This document shows, piece by piece, positions 48,801 through 58,283 of a DNA stretch of 64,000 nt. Within the stretch, counting starts at the first letter, position 1, and each line of letters begins with the position of its first letter. Source of the DNA: a virus; the IMG/VR virus record IMGVR_UViG_3300021389_000008, positions 1 through 64,000 of that record; one strand, 5' to 3'. The notes beneath the pieces were generated by a model that was not told where the DNA came from, ran no database searches, and saw nothing but the letters and a program-made list of their open reading frames with translations. The position numbers and the translations under genes are program-made.

Positions 48801-51800
48801 CTGAATACGTGATATGGGTTGACATTGATATGTCTAGAGGCCTTATCATTTTGTGCTAAATTAATAGTTGTATATGGTAAGGTAATTAAATCCCCTGTCT
48901 TCTGATAATCAGAAGAAAGAGCAGTGTTTAAAGATATATCAAAGAACTGTGAGAAGTTCTTAGGTCTCATAGCACCAAGTTCAGTGTCAATAGCAACGTT
49001 ATAGTCGGGATGGTTAACATCTCCAACTCTGTGTCCTTTAAAGTTATCAACTAAGAAACCTGACTTGAATCTATCGAATCCATCTGCATCTAGTATTTGT
49101 TTTGTTTGTGTGTCTTTTTCTAATAGAGAAAGAGATGTAATTCTTTCTAAGTTAGTCACACGGTTATTAATCCTACCGATATCTTTCATCGTAAATCTAC
49201 GATGGTCATGTGACCTTACTTTAACATTTTTTATACTAGAAGTATAAGCAGGAACCTGTAGTTCAAATAACTCAATAGCATCATCTATACCTTTTGGTTT
49301 AGTTGGTGATAGTGAAGGTATCCCTACTGCAGTTTGGAATGTACCTGATTTGTGTAGATATACTTTATCGGTTCTACCTACATAGAATTTTATATCACCA
49401 GTTACACTTGAGCCTGGAACTGGGGAATCATTTGTGATTGCATGTGTTTGTGTAATGCCAACTCTTGAGTCACTAAAGTTTCTACCTGTATCATAACCAA
49501 ACGGAGCAAATACAGCACCAGTTGTATTATTTGATAAATCAATTGCGTTGGTTGGAGTTTTTGAATTGTCTATTTTAAAATTAGAAGTTCCAAGAATCTG
49601 TCCAGCAACTGGTCTAAAGTCAATACAATCTGAAAGTTCAAATGTTCCATCGGGTTCTAAACCACCCAAGTCTATTCTATTGGGGGAATATACTGGTATG
49701 TCATCATAGTCGATTGACTTATATGATTCAACATCAAAATATTCTCCAGCAGCAGCAGAAAAATAATCGAAACAAATAAGTAGTGGGCCGTTAGGAGCAG
49801 GTTCTCCAGTTTTTCTTGTTAGTTTTCCAAGGTCATAGTAACCATCTCTTTGACCATTATCAAAGAAGTATCTACTCTTAATATCTTCTGAACCTTGATG
49901 TACGTTTGATATAGTAACAGATGCACTTGATGATGCGCCAACAATTACCTCATTCTCAACAAATGAACCACTAACCATTCTATAATGAGATATAGCACCA
50001 CTACCAGCATAGTATACCAATATTGCACGTGCATTTGATGTCTGACCAACCAAAGTTTCGTATTGTGTAAATGTTCCAGTAACTGTACCAAAACTTGCAT
50101 TCGGCATAACTGGTGCAGTTCCACCTTCGTATATTGCATGAATCTTATGAACGTCAGCAACACCTAGTGTAATTTCTTTATCATCATATGCAGTTCCATA
50201 ATAACCATTAGCACTTCTAGGTTGAGTGACTTTAAGCAATCTTGATTTGTTTAGTGTTTTAGAACGAGATGTTGGAGAAGTCAACAATACTGTAGATGTA
50301 ACTTTAAGAACCGCACCACTATTGTTTGCTAGTGTACATGTTAATTGATTACCAGTCACATTGGGACTTAGGTCTTCGATGTCTAGTAAATCCCCAGCAT
50401 CGAATGCGCCACTATCTGTAGATGCTTTTACCACTGCGATTGAGAAGTTATCTGTATTTCTAGCTTCGAAGGTTGCTTGAGAACCAGCACTAATAGTGAA
50501 TGCACCACTGTTTATTGTTACTATGTGTTGTCTTCTTACTTTAACATTCTTACCAGTATGTTCAGCAACCCAATCTCTAGGCCATGCGTAGATAGCTGCA
50601 GTTTGGTCTTGTTTATGAATTCTAACTCTACGTCTTGTTACATTACCATTTGAGATTGGAGATACGCCAGTGTTGTCGGTACACTGAGCATTACTAGAAT
50701 CTGTAACAGTTTGAATAACTCTTTCGTTGCCAGTACCATCAATGATGATGTCACCTTCTTTAAGTTCGGATGCGAATCTTGAACCAAATCCTGTTAGTGC
50801 GCCTTGTGCCGTTAATGAAATAGAACCTGATAAAGTATTGTCGGCATCTGCAACAGCATCACCAACGAATGTTTGTAAAGTAGTATCTTTTGAAGCTTGT
50901 GTAACCCCACGAGTACGGTCTACGTTATAGGTTCTTGTCTCTGTAATTGTTCCTGTTGCACTTGTCTTACCTTTAGTGGATATAGTATCACCAGTATAGA
51001 AACCACCAGTAACATCGTGAATATATACAGTTGTGTTACTTGTGTTGTATGCGACAATACCTGTACCAACTATTTGACCTGCTGAGTTTGTAGATACTAT
51101 TTGGTCGCCTTCAGTAAATGTACCAGTAAATGTATTTGCTTTAACTTCAGTATACATTTTGATATCAAATAGATATATGTTCCAAATAGAAGTAGTTTGG
51201 TTATATTCACCACTTGAATCCGAAGCACCACTATGTAAGTCTACATTTCTAATACGTGCTTTACCAATATGCTTTCCAGCAAAACTTGGCGACCCAGCAT
51301 TAACGTTTGTTGAATTCTGTACAGTATCATACAAGTCCATATCACCATATCTTTCTTGACTTGCATTTGTGCCTTCATTACCAAATTCTGGCAATCCATG
51401 TGCATTTGTGACTCTTAAAATATTACCTAATCTGACTGGTGTATTAGAACCAGCGAGTGTGACTGTTGACCTCGCTTTTGCAAAGTTTAGAGATGTTGTA
51501 CCAATTTTATCAATCTCAAAACCTTTAACATACGCTTTACCTGGCGATATTTGCATAACAAATCTGTCTGCATCACCACCATATTGTTCAGTATAAAAAC
51601 CATTATTTGTTGTGTTGTTTAGATGTTCTCTAAGACTATGTGTAAATTGATTAACAACAAAATCACCGTTAGCATCAAATGTTCTTCGTGCTAATGTTTG
51701 TTCAATCTGACCATACTGCGGTCTACTGATTTTACTTTCGATGATACCACCATTAACTCTTGCAAGTTCAATAAAGTCAGCGTCATCTGTTGTGTCTAAT

Positions 51801-52603
51801 TTAAATTTAGAGAGGACAAGTTCCATCTTAAGTCTGTCTGCTCCAGCAGCATTCTCGTTTGATGTACCTTGTGAGTTGTCCAATAGTGTAGTGTCTGTTG
51901 CACTATCTATAATTGTTTCTGTTACGTTTAGACCTATTCTATAACTTGGAGCAGCAGAATATTTCTCTAGAACAATTTGTTGTTTATCTACTAAACAGAA
52001 GAATCCTCTAATAAAAACAATACCTTCTGAAATACTAGCAAGAGATGCCCTACCTATCGGGTCGTCTGTAGTTGCTTTAATTGTAAACTCATTATTATTA
52101 CCACCAACAACGTTAATCGTACCATCTTCAGAAATCGATACTTCTTGTAGTACCTCATTTTGATAGAATACTGGTGAGTTATAAACATCTGTACCCTGTG
52201 AATGGAAATGAAGGAATAGTGTTACAGGGTCGTCTGTAGTTTCTGCTGTAGAGTTTGTTACCTTTGCAACAACACCTGAACTTTTACCTTGAACATATTT
52301 ACCATGAAATGCAGTTCTGTACGTTTCAACCGATGTTTGACCGCTAGCATTAGGATTAGCAGACTTGACCTTCACATAAAAGACATCCATGTCAATATCA
52401 GATTCCGCACCTGTTACTAATGAACCTTCTTCAAAGATATGAGAACCAAATCTCTCAATCTGTCCTTGAAGAATGGATTGGGATTGTGTTAGTTCTCTTG
52501 CTTGTAGAGGACGCCCAGCTCGATAAAGTATTTTACTATACTTTTTATCTTCTGAATAATCGTCATAATACGGAGATATATTTAAATCTGTCTTTTCTGG
52601 CAT
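45830..52603 (-). CDS. Giant virion structural protein, DUF4815-type N-terminus (2257 aa)
   Basis: The largest gene in the window. PYYDDYSEDKKYSKILYRAG then RPLQARELTQSQSILQGQIE is the typical start of DUF4815 proteins, which are virion/baseplate proteins in marine phages. The region to about 1500 is beta-rich with repeated GTFTQYETLVGQTS-like turns. Residues about 1535-1615 form a Pro/Val/Ile-rich hinge (PPVPIPEIPP, PPPVFVPPVPV). A C-terminal ~600-residue domain follows, starting near WGDPLAQSFLVEQ. It may take the gp10 position in the baseplate. GGAAT precedes the ATG. Confidence 0.88.
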   Translation of the reverse strand: MPEKTDLNISPYYDDYSEDKKYSKILYRAGRPLQARELTQSQSILQGQIERFGSHIFEEGSLVTGAESDIDMDVFYVKVKSANPNASGQTSVETYRTAFHGKYVQGKSSGVVAKVTNSTAETTDDPVTLFLHFHSQGTDVYNSPVFYQNEVLQEVSISEDGTINVVGGNNNEFTIKATTDDPIGRASLASISEGIVFIRGFFCLVDKQQIVLEKYSAAPSYRIGLNVTETIIDSATDTTLLDNSQGTSNENAAGADRLKMELVLSKFKLDTTDDADFIELARVNGGIIESKISRPQYGQIEQTLARRTFDANGDFVVNQFTHSLREHLNNTTNNGFYTEQYGGDADRFVMQISPGKAYVKGFEIDKIGTTSLNFAKARSTVTLAGSNTPVRLGNILRVTNAHGLPEFGNEGTNASQERYGDMDLYDTVQNSTNVNAGSPSFAGKHIGKARIRNVDLHSGASDSSGEYNQTTSIWNIYLFDIKMYTEVKANTFTGTFTEGDQIVSTNSAGQIVGTGIVAYNTSNTTVYIHDVTGGFYTGDTISTKGKTSATGTITETRTYNVDRTRGVTQASKDTTLQTFVGDAVADADNTLSGSISLTAQGALTGFGSRFASELKEGDIIIDGTGNERVIQTVTDSSNAQCTDNTGVSPISNGNVTRRRVRIHKQDQTAAIYAWPRDWVAEHTGKNVKVRRQHIVTINSGAFTISAGSQATFEARNTDNFSIAVVKASTDSGAFDAGDLLDIEDLSPNVTGNQLTCTLANNSGAVLKVTSTVLLTSPTSRSKTLNKSRLLKVTQPRSANGYYGTAYDDKEITLGVADVHKIHAIYEGGTAPVMPNASFGTVTGTFTQYETLVGQTSNARAILVYYAGSGAISHYRMVSGSFVENEVIVGASSSASVTISNVHQGSEDIKSRYFFDNGQRDGYYDLGKLTRKTGEPAPNGPLLICFDYFSAAAGEYFDVESYKSIDYDDIPVYSPNRIDLGGLEPDGTFELSDCIDFRPVAGQILGTSNFKIDNSKTPTNAIDLSNNTTGAVFAPFGYDTGRNFSDSRVGITQTHAITNDSPVPGSSVTGDIKFYVGRTDKVYLHKSGTFQTAVGIPSLSPTKPKGIDDAIELFELQVPAYTSSIKNVKVRSHDHRRFTMKDIGRINNRVTNLERITSLSLLEKDTQTKQILDADGFDRFKSGFLVDNFKGHRVGDVNHPDYNVAIDTELGAMRPKNFSQFFDISLNTALSSDYQKTGDLITLPYTTINLAQNDKASRHINVNPYHVFSFFGNVKLTPETDIWQDRDQLPEVRINREGNFDALVSENKNAMGTVWNEWQTTWAGKPEMVATEVQATSNGSWNGDPTQHGQWTSGFQVTREITETVETQTRTGVSTSVVEDFVETRNDRVVSVTLIPFMRARTIAIHCTNLKPNTFHYFFFDNERIDDFIAPTSSTYSHNGGTTVLSISKTDKNGELKANFFLPGGKFPTGQRELRVTSSYSNISSPNSHGSGMYQAQGHLTSTQTEVTSTRNGRVIRERTSGERQITKPGERTNILPWDTVAPPVPIPEIPPIREVYIELPPQILIEEVIIERIVEVEVPVISVIQSPPVFIPIPNDTTPPPVFVPPVPVSPPEPVVINEPIDTWRDFTGRNISPQFPEMERGWGDPLAQSFLVEQSGGTFATGIDVFFQSKDTHIPVSVEIRNMVNGYPGQIVMPFSVVTLNPSAVNISQDGSKATTFTFESPVYLQQDVEYCFVVYSNSNEYEAFISRMGEKDIATGQTIAGQPYAGSLFLSQNASTWTATQEDDLKFTIKRAVFNQSKTPKLVFENDALPTTKLQSNPIETYIGKNYVKVYNYSHGMYKSDSNVILSGITGNALNGVLRIATPSVSGTPSAGTYTVQQTSTTGSGTGCSVEIVVVNNNITSSTITNPGEGHAVGNTLTFTDFDGGTADCTIVIDKVGDTLGGFPIEELNRTLGYSTISNIEIDAFTIVPDLSSYDLKSSYGALESTVGGGSNSFATRNYYYDSIHTMIPNVIPPLTRVLAAVTRTPMDSPEGYNQGGNAYDKNSTQDFITLNDNAYFGTSSVVASPINEQNEMASTKSFTCTLQLQSATPNISPVIDVGTVGAIAILNRINNIDTSADVPGEPGSPVTNYIPSTDPDGDNNAMVYITRKVNLKTPATSLRVVADVFKPETTGVEVLYKVLKNDDSTPFDDLGWSYFNGDGSPDTAVESDARNFKENEWSVEDLPEFSAFSVKIVGKATNTSVIPMVSALRCLGLA

Positions 52604-52625
52604 AATTCCACTCTTTTATTTTAAT

Positions 52626-52644
52626 GTGGGGAACAAGTCCCCAC
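52626..52644 (-). other. Hairpin between gp8 and the giant gene
   Basis: GTGGGGA-CTTGT-TCCCCAC lies right after the gp8 stop. The following bases are ATTAAAATAAAA rather than a T run, so termination is doubtful. It may stabilise the gp8 mRNA end or slow polymerase. Confidence 0.5.
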
Positions 52645-52647
52645 GAA

Positions 52648-54129
52648 TTACATTTCGATGATAAGTTTAATATCTTCGATTTGGTCAGCAGCACGTGTTA
52701 CCGCACCTCTGTTTTCAACATATAATAAATTACCACTGAATCTTTCTACTTCGGGGAATGCAGCATCTACTGAAGAAACATCACTAATACTACTTGAACC
52801 TCTGAATACTGTATCAGAAGCTGTAAAGGCGACATATTGACCTTTAGCATTGGCAATCGGTTGGTGAGTAACAACGTTACCACTAACTGAAATCACTCTT
52901 GATTTTGCAGTTCCAGCCACTTCTGTACCAGCAGAAGCAATTAAGTCATCAACCTCTAAAGAACTAGCGTTTGCAAGTGTCATTTTTGAACATACATTTG
53001 CAGTTGTATCTGTAAACACAGATGTAGTACCCTTAGCAAATGGGTCTTGTAGAAGACCGATTCTTCTAAAGTCATTATCTGTTGGGAAGTCCCCTGAACC
53101 TTCAGCAAACTCAAATCTTGAGTTTACAATGATATGGTTACCACCAAGTTCTTCAACTGGGTCTGCACCATGTCCGTTCATAGGTGAAATTATTGGTGTT
53201 AATACCGCACCCGAACCAGCAACAAGTCCTGATTGACCTGATTCAGCAAGTTCGATTGAAGCACGTTTGTAACCCGAACCATATGCGGTTGTGGTTAAGT
53301 TAACTGCATCGATAGCGCCATCACTACCAACAACAATTGAACATGTAGCACCTGTACCGTCACCAGCAATTGGAACTCCAGTATATGTTCCAGCAGTGTA
53401 ACTTGCACCACCGTTATCAACTCTTACGTGATATATAGCACCATTAACTGCACTATTCTCAACATCCCACAATGATGAAGAATCGTCTGTTGCAGTAGAA
53501 CCCAATGTACCATTAGTACCAGTACCAGCAACAGCTGCTACAGCACCAAGAGTTTTAACTGGGATGAAATCTGAAGTAACATATTTGATTGTATCAGCGG
53601 CAGTAACTGTATACATATATTTCCAAATATATCCTTGTGGATAAGCGTTGTTTGAACCATCAACATCTGAAGTGTAAATTAAAGATGTTGCGGATGTTCC
53701 TGTAGGTTTAACGTTTGAACCAACTACAGCGCCTGCACTGTTTCTTGCAGTTCTAATACATTTGTATACATTGTAGTCATCTGTCATTACATAGAATTTA
53801 CCACCCCATAGATTACTACCATTATTTGGTGTAGTGTTTGCTGTACTGTAATCGTGTGCGTACTCATCGTAAATTGTGTTTAGAGTCCAATCGTATCTTG
53901 GTAAACAATGTGATACATCACCACTACCCACTTTCTTCATTGAAAGCATGTCATCAAATGAATCCATCTCTTCGCTGGTTCCGTTTACTGGAACAGGGGG
54001 TGAAGTATCAGTTGGCCATGCGTGTGACCTTCCTATGAAAATATACGTTGATGAAGCTGATTCACCAAAGTCCTCTTTGAACTGTTTCGCATTATGGGTA
54101 CGAAACTTTTCTGTTATAATTGCTGCCAT
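52648..54129 (-). CDS. 8: Baseplate wedge protein gp8
   Basis: Landmarks shared with T4 gp8 appear in order: ITEKFRTHN at the N-terminus (T4 SKFRTEK), FIGRSHAWP (T4 FGRSEPW), PRYDW (T4 PRRDW), YVMTDDYNVYKCI, GYIWKYMYTV (T4 GYVWEYLF), and the end FSGNLLYVENR through IEDIKLII (T4 HSGEMIYMENR ... EEINILF). At 493 residues it is longer than T4 gp8 (334 aa) because of a central beta-rich insertion. It has a TATAAATA promoter and AGGAG. Confidence 0.88.
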   Translation of the reverse strand: MAAIITEKFRTHNAKQFKEDFGESASSTYIFIGRSHAWPTDTSPPVPVNGTSEEMDSFDDMLSMKKVGSGDVSHCLPRYDWTLNTIYDEYAHDYSTANTTPNNGSNLWGGKFYVMTDDYNVYKCIRTARNSAGAVVGSNVKPTGTSATSLIYTSDVDGSNNAYPQGYIWKYMYTVTAADTIKYVTSDFIPVKTLGAVAAVAGTGTNGTLGSTATDDSSSLWDVENSAVNGAIYHVRVDNGGASYTAGTYTGVPIAGDGTGATCSIVVGSDGAIDAVNLTTTAYGSGYKRASIELAESGQSGLVAGSGAVLTPIISPMNGHGADPVEELGGNHIIVNSRFEFAEGSGDFPTDNDFRRIGLLQDPFAKGTTSVFTDTTANVCSKMTLANASSLEVDDLIASAGTEVAGTAKSRVISVSGNVVTHQPIANAKGQYVAFTASDTVFRGSSSISDVSSVDAAFPEVERFSGNLLYVENRGAVTRAADQIEDIKLIIEM

Positions 54130-54161
54130 TTTTAGTTATCTCCTACAGATATTTATTATAC

Positions 54162-54169
54162 TATTTATA
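54162..54169 (-). promoter_or_regulatory. Late promoter TATAAATA for gp8
   Basis: TATAAATAGTATAA at the very end of the gp7-like gene. The predicted leader of about 27 bases contains AGGAG before the gp8 ATG. Confidence 0.75.
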
Positions 54170-54172
54170 CAG

Positions 54173-57100
54173 TTATGCCGACTTTACGTAGGCAGAATAT
54201 GATAAATCTATGCGTTTTCTTTCGTTAGTCTTAAACTTAGGCATAAACATCTTCGGATAAACAAAATCCAAATCTGAAATTCTAAGTCCTTCGGGTATGG
54301 AATCTTCATTTAACATGGTTCCATATCCGTCCTCCATCAATATACCATCATCTTCTTCATCTTTAATATAATAGGAGATGCGATATGTCTGCTGACCGCT
54401 CATTGTATTTATGGTTTTAAATGTTGGGCCAAATGGGATATATGTTGTAATACTATTTTCAGAAGCTTCTTCGTCTGTTATCGGTGAACCATCTTCCATC
54501 ACCAATCTTAAACCGTCTTCTGTCAATGTATATTTATCATCATAATCAATTGTAGCTTCTGAGACAAAGAATGTTTTTTCTTCGTCTGTTGTAGCACTTT
54601 CTAATCTTATATTGAACTCACCATCCTCTGATATGAAGGTGGAACCAAACTCACCTTTAACGATAGCACCCAGTTGTTCTTCTGCTCTCATTAAACATGC
54701 ATCTTCTTCGAATTCTATATAACAACCGTCTTCCATAATGAGTTTTTCTTCACTATGTACATGTAAACTTTGTATCTTACCTTGGTCAGCTGCAACGAAC
54801 TTTCTATTATGATAATCAAGTGTTATTTGATTGTCCATTAAATTGACTGAACCTACAGACCTAACAACACCTCTTACATTATCTACTCTAACTGAAGGAA
54901 CTGATTTATTAACAATCTTAAGGATGTTCATATGTCGACTTCTATGTGAAGAATCACCATATTCTGTTCTTGGTTCTGTTATTCCACCACCAGTTCTAGG
55001 GTCTGTATTAGATACAGGTTGTCCTGCTTCGTCAAGCGTTAATAGTCCAACACCACCTTCGGGGCCTGTTGAAGACATGTCTGCATGGAGTAAATATGTT
55101 CTCAATGAGTTTGAGAATGCATCGGGTACATACAAAACAGGTTTCATAACCAAGATAATTGTTGGTACAAATTTAGATGTAGGTGAAATACCTGTTACTG
55201 ACTTTTCTAGTCCAACCTCACCAAAGAATATATGTCCAGCAGGATGTAACAAGTCCTTTACTACTGACCTGTATTTGTTAATAGACTCTGCAACTTTAAT
55301 TACATATGAGTGTGTTTGATAATACAAACTATCTTGTAAGTGGTTAGCGGAAGTATTGAGTTGTCCTTTGTCTGTGACAAACTGTTCTTGCATGTTACCT
55401 TCACCAGCAAACTTACCAATACCATTATATGGATTTGTTTTTAAAATCTTAAATGTGTCGACATTGTTAAATGCAACAGTCTCATTATCAGCGAAACAGC
55501 CACTTAAGTTTTTATACACTAGTATGTGTCTTGTTGCATCATACTTAACAATGGTTGCAGTACTTCCTGAAACTTGTCCTTCAATGACTACATTTTGTTG
55601 TGGTACTGCTGATGGACTACTAATTAACATTGGGAAGAAACTAGTATCTGATAAAATACCATCTGAATAGAAATGACTACCCTGTTCGATGAGATTTATA
55701 GATGTGATACCACCGATATCATCTGAGTATGCAAATAATCTAGCACCCTCACCTCTAGTAACCTGTGTTTCGACATTCACTCTACTAGTGGATGTTGTAC
55801 CACCAATAATTGTTTCCCCATTTTGGTATCCACCAGTGTCTGTCGGCAATCGTTTGACCACTAGTCGGTTTCTATCTTCTTCTATACGCAAGATAGTAGA
55901 TGTTGCACCAGTTGTGCCACCTGTAACTGTTTCACCAACTTCAAATCCACTAAGGTCATTAAAGTAAATGTAACCACCAGGCCAACAAGCAGGGACTTGT
56001 TCGTATCCACTACCACCTGATTTAATTCGTACACTTCTAACATTTCCTATGGTAGTTTCTAGTACAATGGTATCTCCATTGTTTGTATTATCTTCATATG
56101 TTAGTCTGTTAAATTCGGTATATAAGTCGACTCTATCGCCAGCATTCAAACCTGCAGTGAATACAACTCTATCGTTTCTATGTGTATAATCGTGTGTAGT
56201 GTAAGTAGTGTTTGGTGTTTGTCTTATATCATTTTTAAAAACTACAAGGTCTGCATCATTGAAGAATATTGCCATACCATTGTCATCTGTAACTCCAGCA
56301 CCACCAAATAGTGTTTGCCCTTGAGTTGCAGTAATAGTAAAGTGACCATATGCTGTACCACCTTCGAGCATGACTTCGTCACCTACAGAACCAATTACTG
56401 CTTCTGCACCACCACCTGAAGTTCCAACATTATCAAATACAATTAAGTCCTCACCCTCATAACCAGTACCTTCTGCATCGATGTAGATTTTAGTGATACC
56501 ACCTCTAGTCAAACCATCAACAGCACCTCTAGCGTTTAGTGCTGTGTGATTACTTTTACTTCCAGTGAATTCTATAATATCATTCTTAGTGTATAATGAA
56601 CCTAAACCTTGTTGTTCGAATAATAGTCCACCTTCATCTTCACCTTCTAGTAAGATGACACCGTTATCGTCATGCGATACATAAGTTGAAGAGGATTCTC
56701 TACTAACTTGATTGATGATACCTAATACAGTACCAGTATATTCTGTTATACCATCTCTGTCAATGAAAGTTACTACACTACCTTGAGTGAATGTGCCTGA
56801 GTGATTTATAGTAATCTCTAAGGCATACTCTTTTGCATCGAAGTTATCTACGAACACATTTTCGATAATAGCTTCTGCTTCTACAAATTTGCTGTTGGGG
56901 GTGTATTGAATAATTCTATCTGTTGCAGATGGTAGTCCTGTATCTACTACAACACGTAATCTTCTAATTTCGTTATAACCCGATTCAGATATATACTGTG
57001 TTTCATTATCGGGATATCTAATTGTTGCATCCTCACCGTACAACAATCTCATAAGGAACTTGACTGATTCAGCAGTACCTTTTGATTGATATAAATCTTT

Positions 57101-57712
57101 TATGTTTTTAATCGTAAGTCTACGATTAACAGTATTACCAATATCTAAAGATGGGATTAAATCATTTTGGAAATACTGAAGGAATTCTTCTGTTGTTCTG
57201 TCTACATCTGAATAGTCTAACAACTTATTTGTTGCAAGAACTGTATTCTGTTTGAAACTTTCTACAACTGCTGTTTGTAAAGACTCTCTACCAGTAATAG
57301 TTTCTTCTTTTTGAAAACCATGTCCTTCAATTGTCTGTACATATAGTTTATCAGTTGTAACTAATGTTATCTTACCAACTGACTTACTTTTACTACCAAC
57401 AACATACTCACCCTTAATAAACGGGGAAGCAGTCTTTTCTGTGTTAGTAATACTTTGTTCTGTGACTATGTTTCTTGACTCATCACTAAACCTGTTAGAG
57501 ACGGTGCCGTCTTCTAATATTAAGTCCCCGACACCGTCTTCTAAACTCAAGTTATCTAAAGTAGATTGTGAAGAGAGAGTAATAATCTCTGCTTCTAAAA
57601 ATTCAAAGTACGCCTTTAGAAAGCTTTCAAGCGCTGGAGATTCTTCCTTCAAATACTCGGGAAGTAAAGAAGGAAGTCTCGAACTCAAACTATCTGTTTG
57701 GTACTCTTGCAT
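54173..57712 (-). CDS. Baseplate wedge protein, gp7-like (1179 aa)
   Basis: The gene lies between gp6 and gp8, where T4 has gp7 (1032 aa). The N-terminal RLPSLLPEYLKEESPALESF with LKAYFEFLE (15-40), and NRRLTIKNIKDLYQSKGTAE followed by LMRLLYGED (about 195-230), are typical of the long baseplate wedge proteins of marine T4-like phages. The middle has repeated FxVGExVTGGTTGATSTI segments. The C-terminal third has repeated LxMEDGxxI motifs. Direct similarity to T4 gp7 is not visible by eye. The start has no clear ribosome binding site and lies 11 bases after the previous stop. Confidence 0.72.
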   Translation of the reverse strand: MQEYQTDSLSSRLPSLLPEYLKEESPALESFLKAYFEFLEAEIITLSSQSTLDNLSLEDGVGDLILEDGTVSNRFSDESRNIVTEQSITNTEKTASPFIKGEYVVGSKSKSVGKITLVTTDKLYVQTIEGHGFQKEETITGRESLQTAVVESFKQNTVLATNKLLDYSDVDRTTEEFLQYFQNDLIPSLDIGNTVNRRLTIKNIKDLYQSKGTAESVKFLMRLLYGEDATIRYPDNETQYISESGYNEIRRLRVVVDTGLPSATDRIIQYTPNSKFVEAEAIIENVFVDNFDAKEYALEITINHSGTFTQGSVVTFIDRDGITEYTGTVLGIINQVSRESSSTYVSHDDNGVILLEGEDEGGLLFEQQGLGSLYTKNDIIEFTGSKSNHTALNARGAVDGLTRGGITKIYIDAEGTGYEGEDLIVFDNVGTSGGGAEAVIGSVGDEVMLEGGTAYGHFTITATQGQTLFGGAGVTDDNGMAIFFNDADLVVFKNDIRQTPNTTYTTHDYTHRNDRVVFTAGLNAGDRVDLYTEFNRLTYEDNTNNGDTIVLETTIGNVRSVRIKSGGSGYEQVPACWPGGYIYFNDLSGFEVGETVTGGTTGATSTILRIEEDRNRLVVKRLPTDTGGYQNGETIIGGTTSTSRVNVETQVTRGEGARLFAYSDDIGGITSINLIEQGSHFYSDGILSDTSFFPMLISSPSAVPQQNVVIEGQVSGSTATIVKYDATRHILVYKNLSGCFADNETVAFNNVDTFKILKTNPYNGIGKFAGEGNMQEQFVTDKGQLNTSANHLQDSLYYQTHSYVIKVAESINKYRSVVKDLLHPAGHIFFGEVGLEKSVTGISPTSKFVPTIILVMKPVLYVPDAFSNSLRTYLLHADMSSTGPEGGVGLLTLDEAGQPVSNTDPRTGGGITEPRTEYGDSSHRSRHMNILKIVNKSVPSVRVDNVRGVVRSVGSVNLMDNQITLDYHNRKFVAADQGKIQSLHVHSEEKLIMEDGCYIEFEEDACLMRAEEQLGAIVKGEFGSTFISEDGEFNIRLESATTDEEKTFFVSEATIDYDDKYTLTEDGLRLVMEDGSPITDEEASENSITTYIPFGPTFKTINTMSGQQTYRISYYIKDEEDDGILMEDGYGTMLNEDSIPEGLRISDLDFVYPKMFMPKFKTNERKRIDLSYSAYVKSA

Positions 57713-57722
57713 ATATATCTAC

Positions 57723-58202
57723 TTAAGCAAAACTTACTGTTGCGCCAGTGTTTGCGACTAGGTTCCATGCAGTACCAGTCCAAATCAATACAACAGCTTC
57801 ACCTTGTGAATCCAATACGATTTGTGGAGCAGCTGTAGTTGACTTCTGCCAATTAGTAACTGTAACTCTACCTTCGTATGAAGATGCTGGTTCTGTGCCT
57901 GCGATAATAATTTTTAACTGACCAACTGCAGTACCATCATCCAACGTAAAGTTGGTATGAGCACCCCAACCATTACCATTAATAATAGTAACGAATGAAG
58001 ATGCAAGGTCTGTTGCACTTGCTGTTAAAGTTGTGATATCGTCACTCGCCAAGAATGTAGGGATGTTTTTAAAAAGTTGAGCAATAGTCATCTTTTTATT
58101 AACAGGTGTACCGCCTGGGTTGTCTACGATATGTAGTAAATCATCTCCACCAATTGCTGCGTCAGCAACCGCTGTTAATGCGCTAATTTTTTTATCTGCC
58201 AT
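57723..58202 (-). CDS. Small virion structural protein (159 aa)
   Basis: MADKKISALTAVADAAIGGD followed by LLHIVDNPGGTPVNKKMTIA is a well-known N-terminal attachment motif of phage fibre and structural proteins. The C-terminal 100 residues (VTNWQKSTTAAPQIVLDSQG, AVVLIWTGTAWNLVA) are beta-rich and end like a capping domain. It is inserted between gp6 and the gp7-like gene, a place where T4 has no such gene. AGGAG precedes the ATG. Confidence 0.82.
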   Translation of the reverse strand: MADKKISALTAVADAAIGGDDLLHIVDNPGGTPVNKKMTIAQLFKNIPTFLASDDITTLTASATDLASSFVTIINGNGWGAHTNFTLDDGTAVGQLKIIIAGTEPASSYEGRVTVTNWQKSTTAAPQIVLDSQGEAVVLIWTGTAWNLVANTGATVSFA

Positions 58203-58244
58203 TTTGTTTTTCTCCTATAAAAACCAAGTTAATGGAATGCTACT

Positions 58245-58268
58245 CTAGGCACACACCATGTGTCCTAG
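58245..58268. other. Hairpin upstream of the 159-aa gene
   Basis: CTAGG and ACACA pair with TGTGT and CCTAG around a three-base loop, with one bulged base, in the 81-base gap after gp6. No T run follows. It may form part of the leader of the 159-aa mRNA or an RNA-processing site. No promoter is recognised in the gap. Confidence 0.5.
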
Positions 58269-58283
58269 ACCACTTTATGCATA

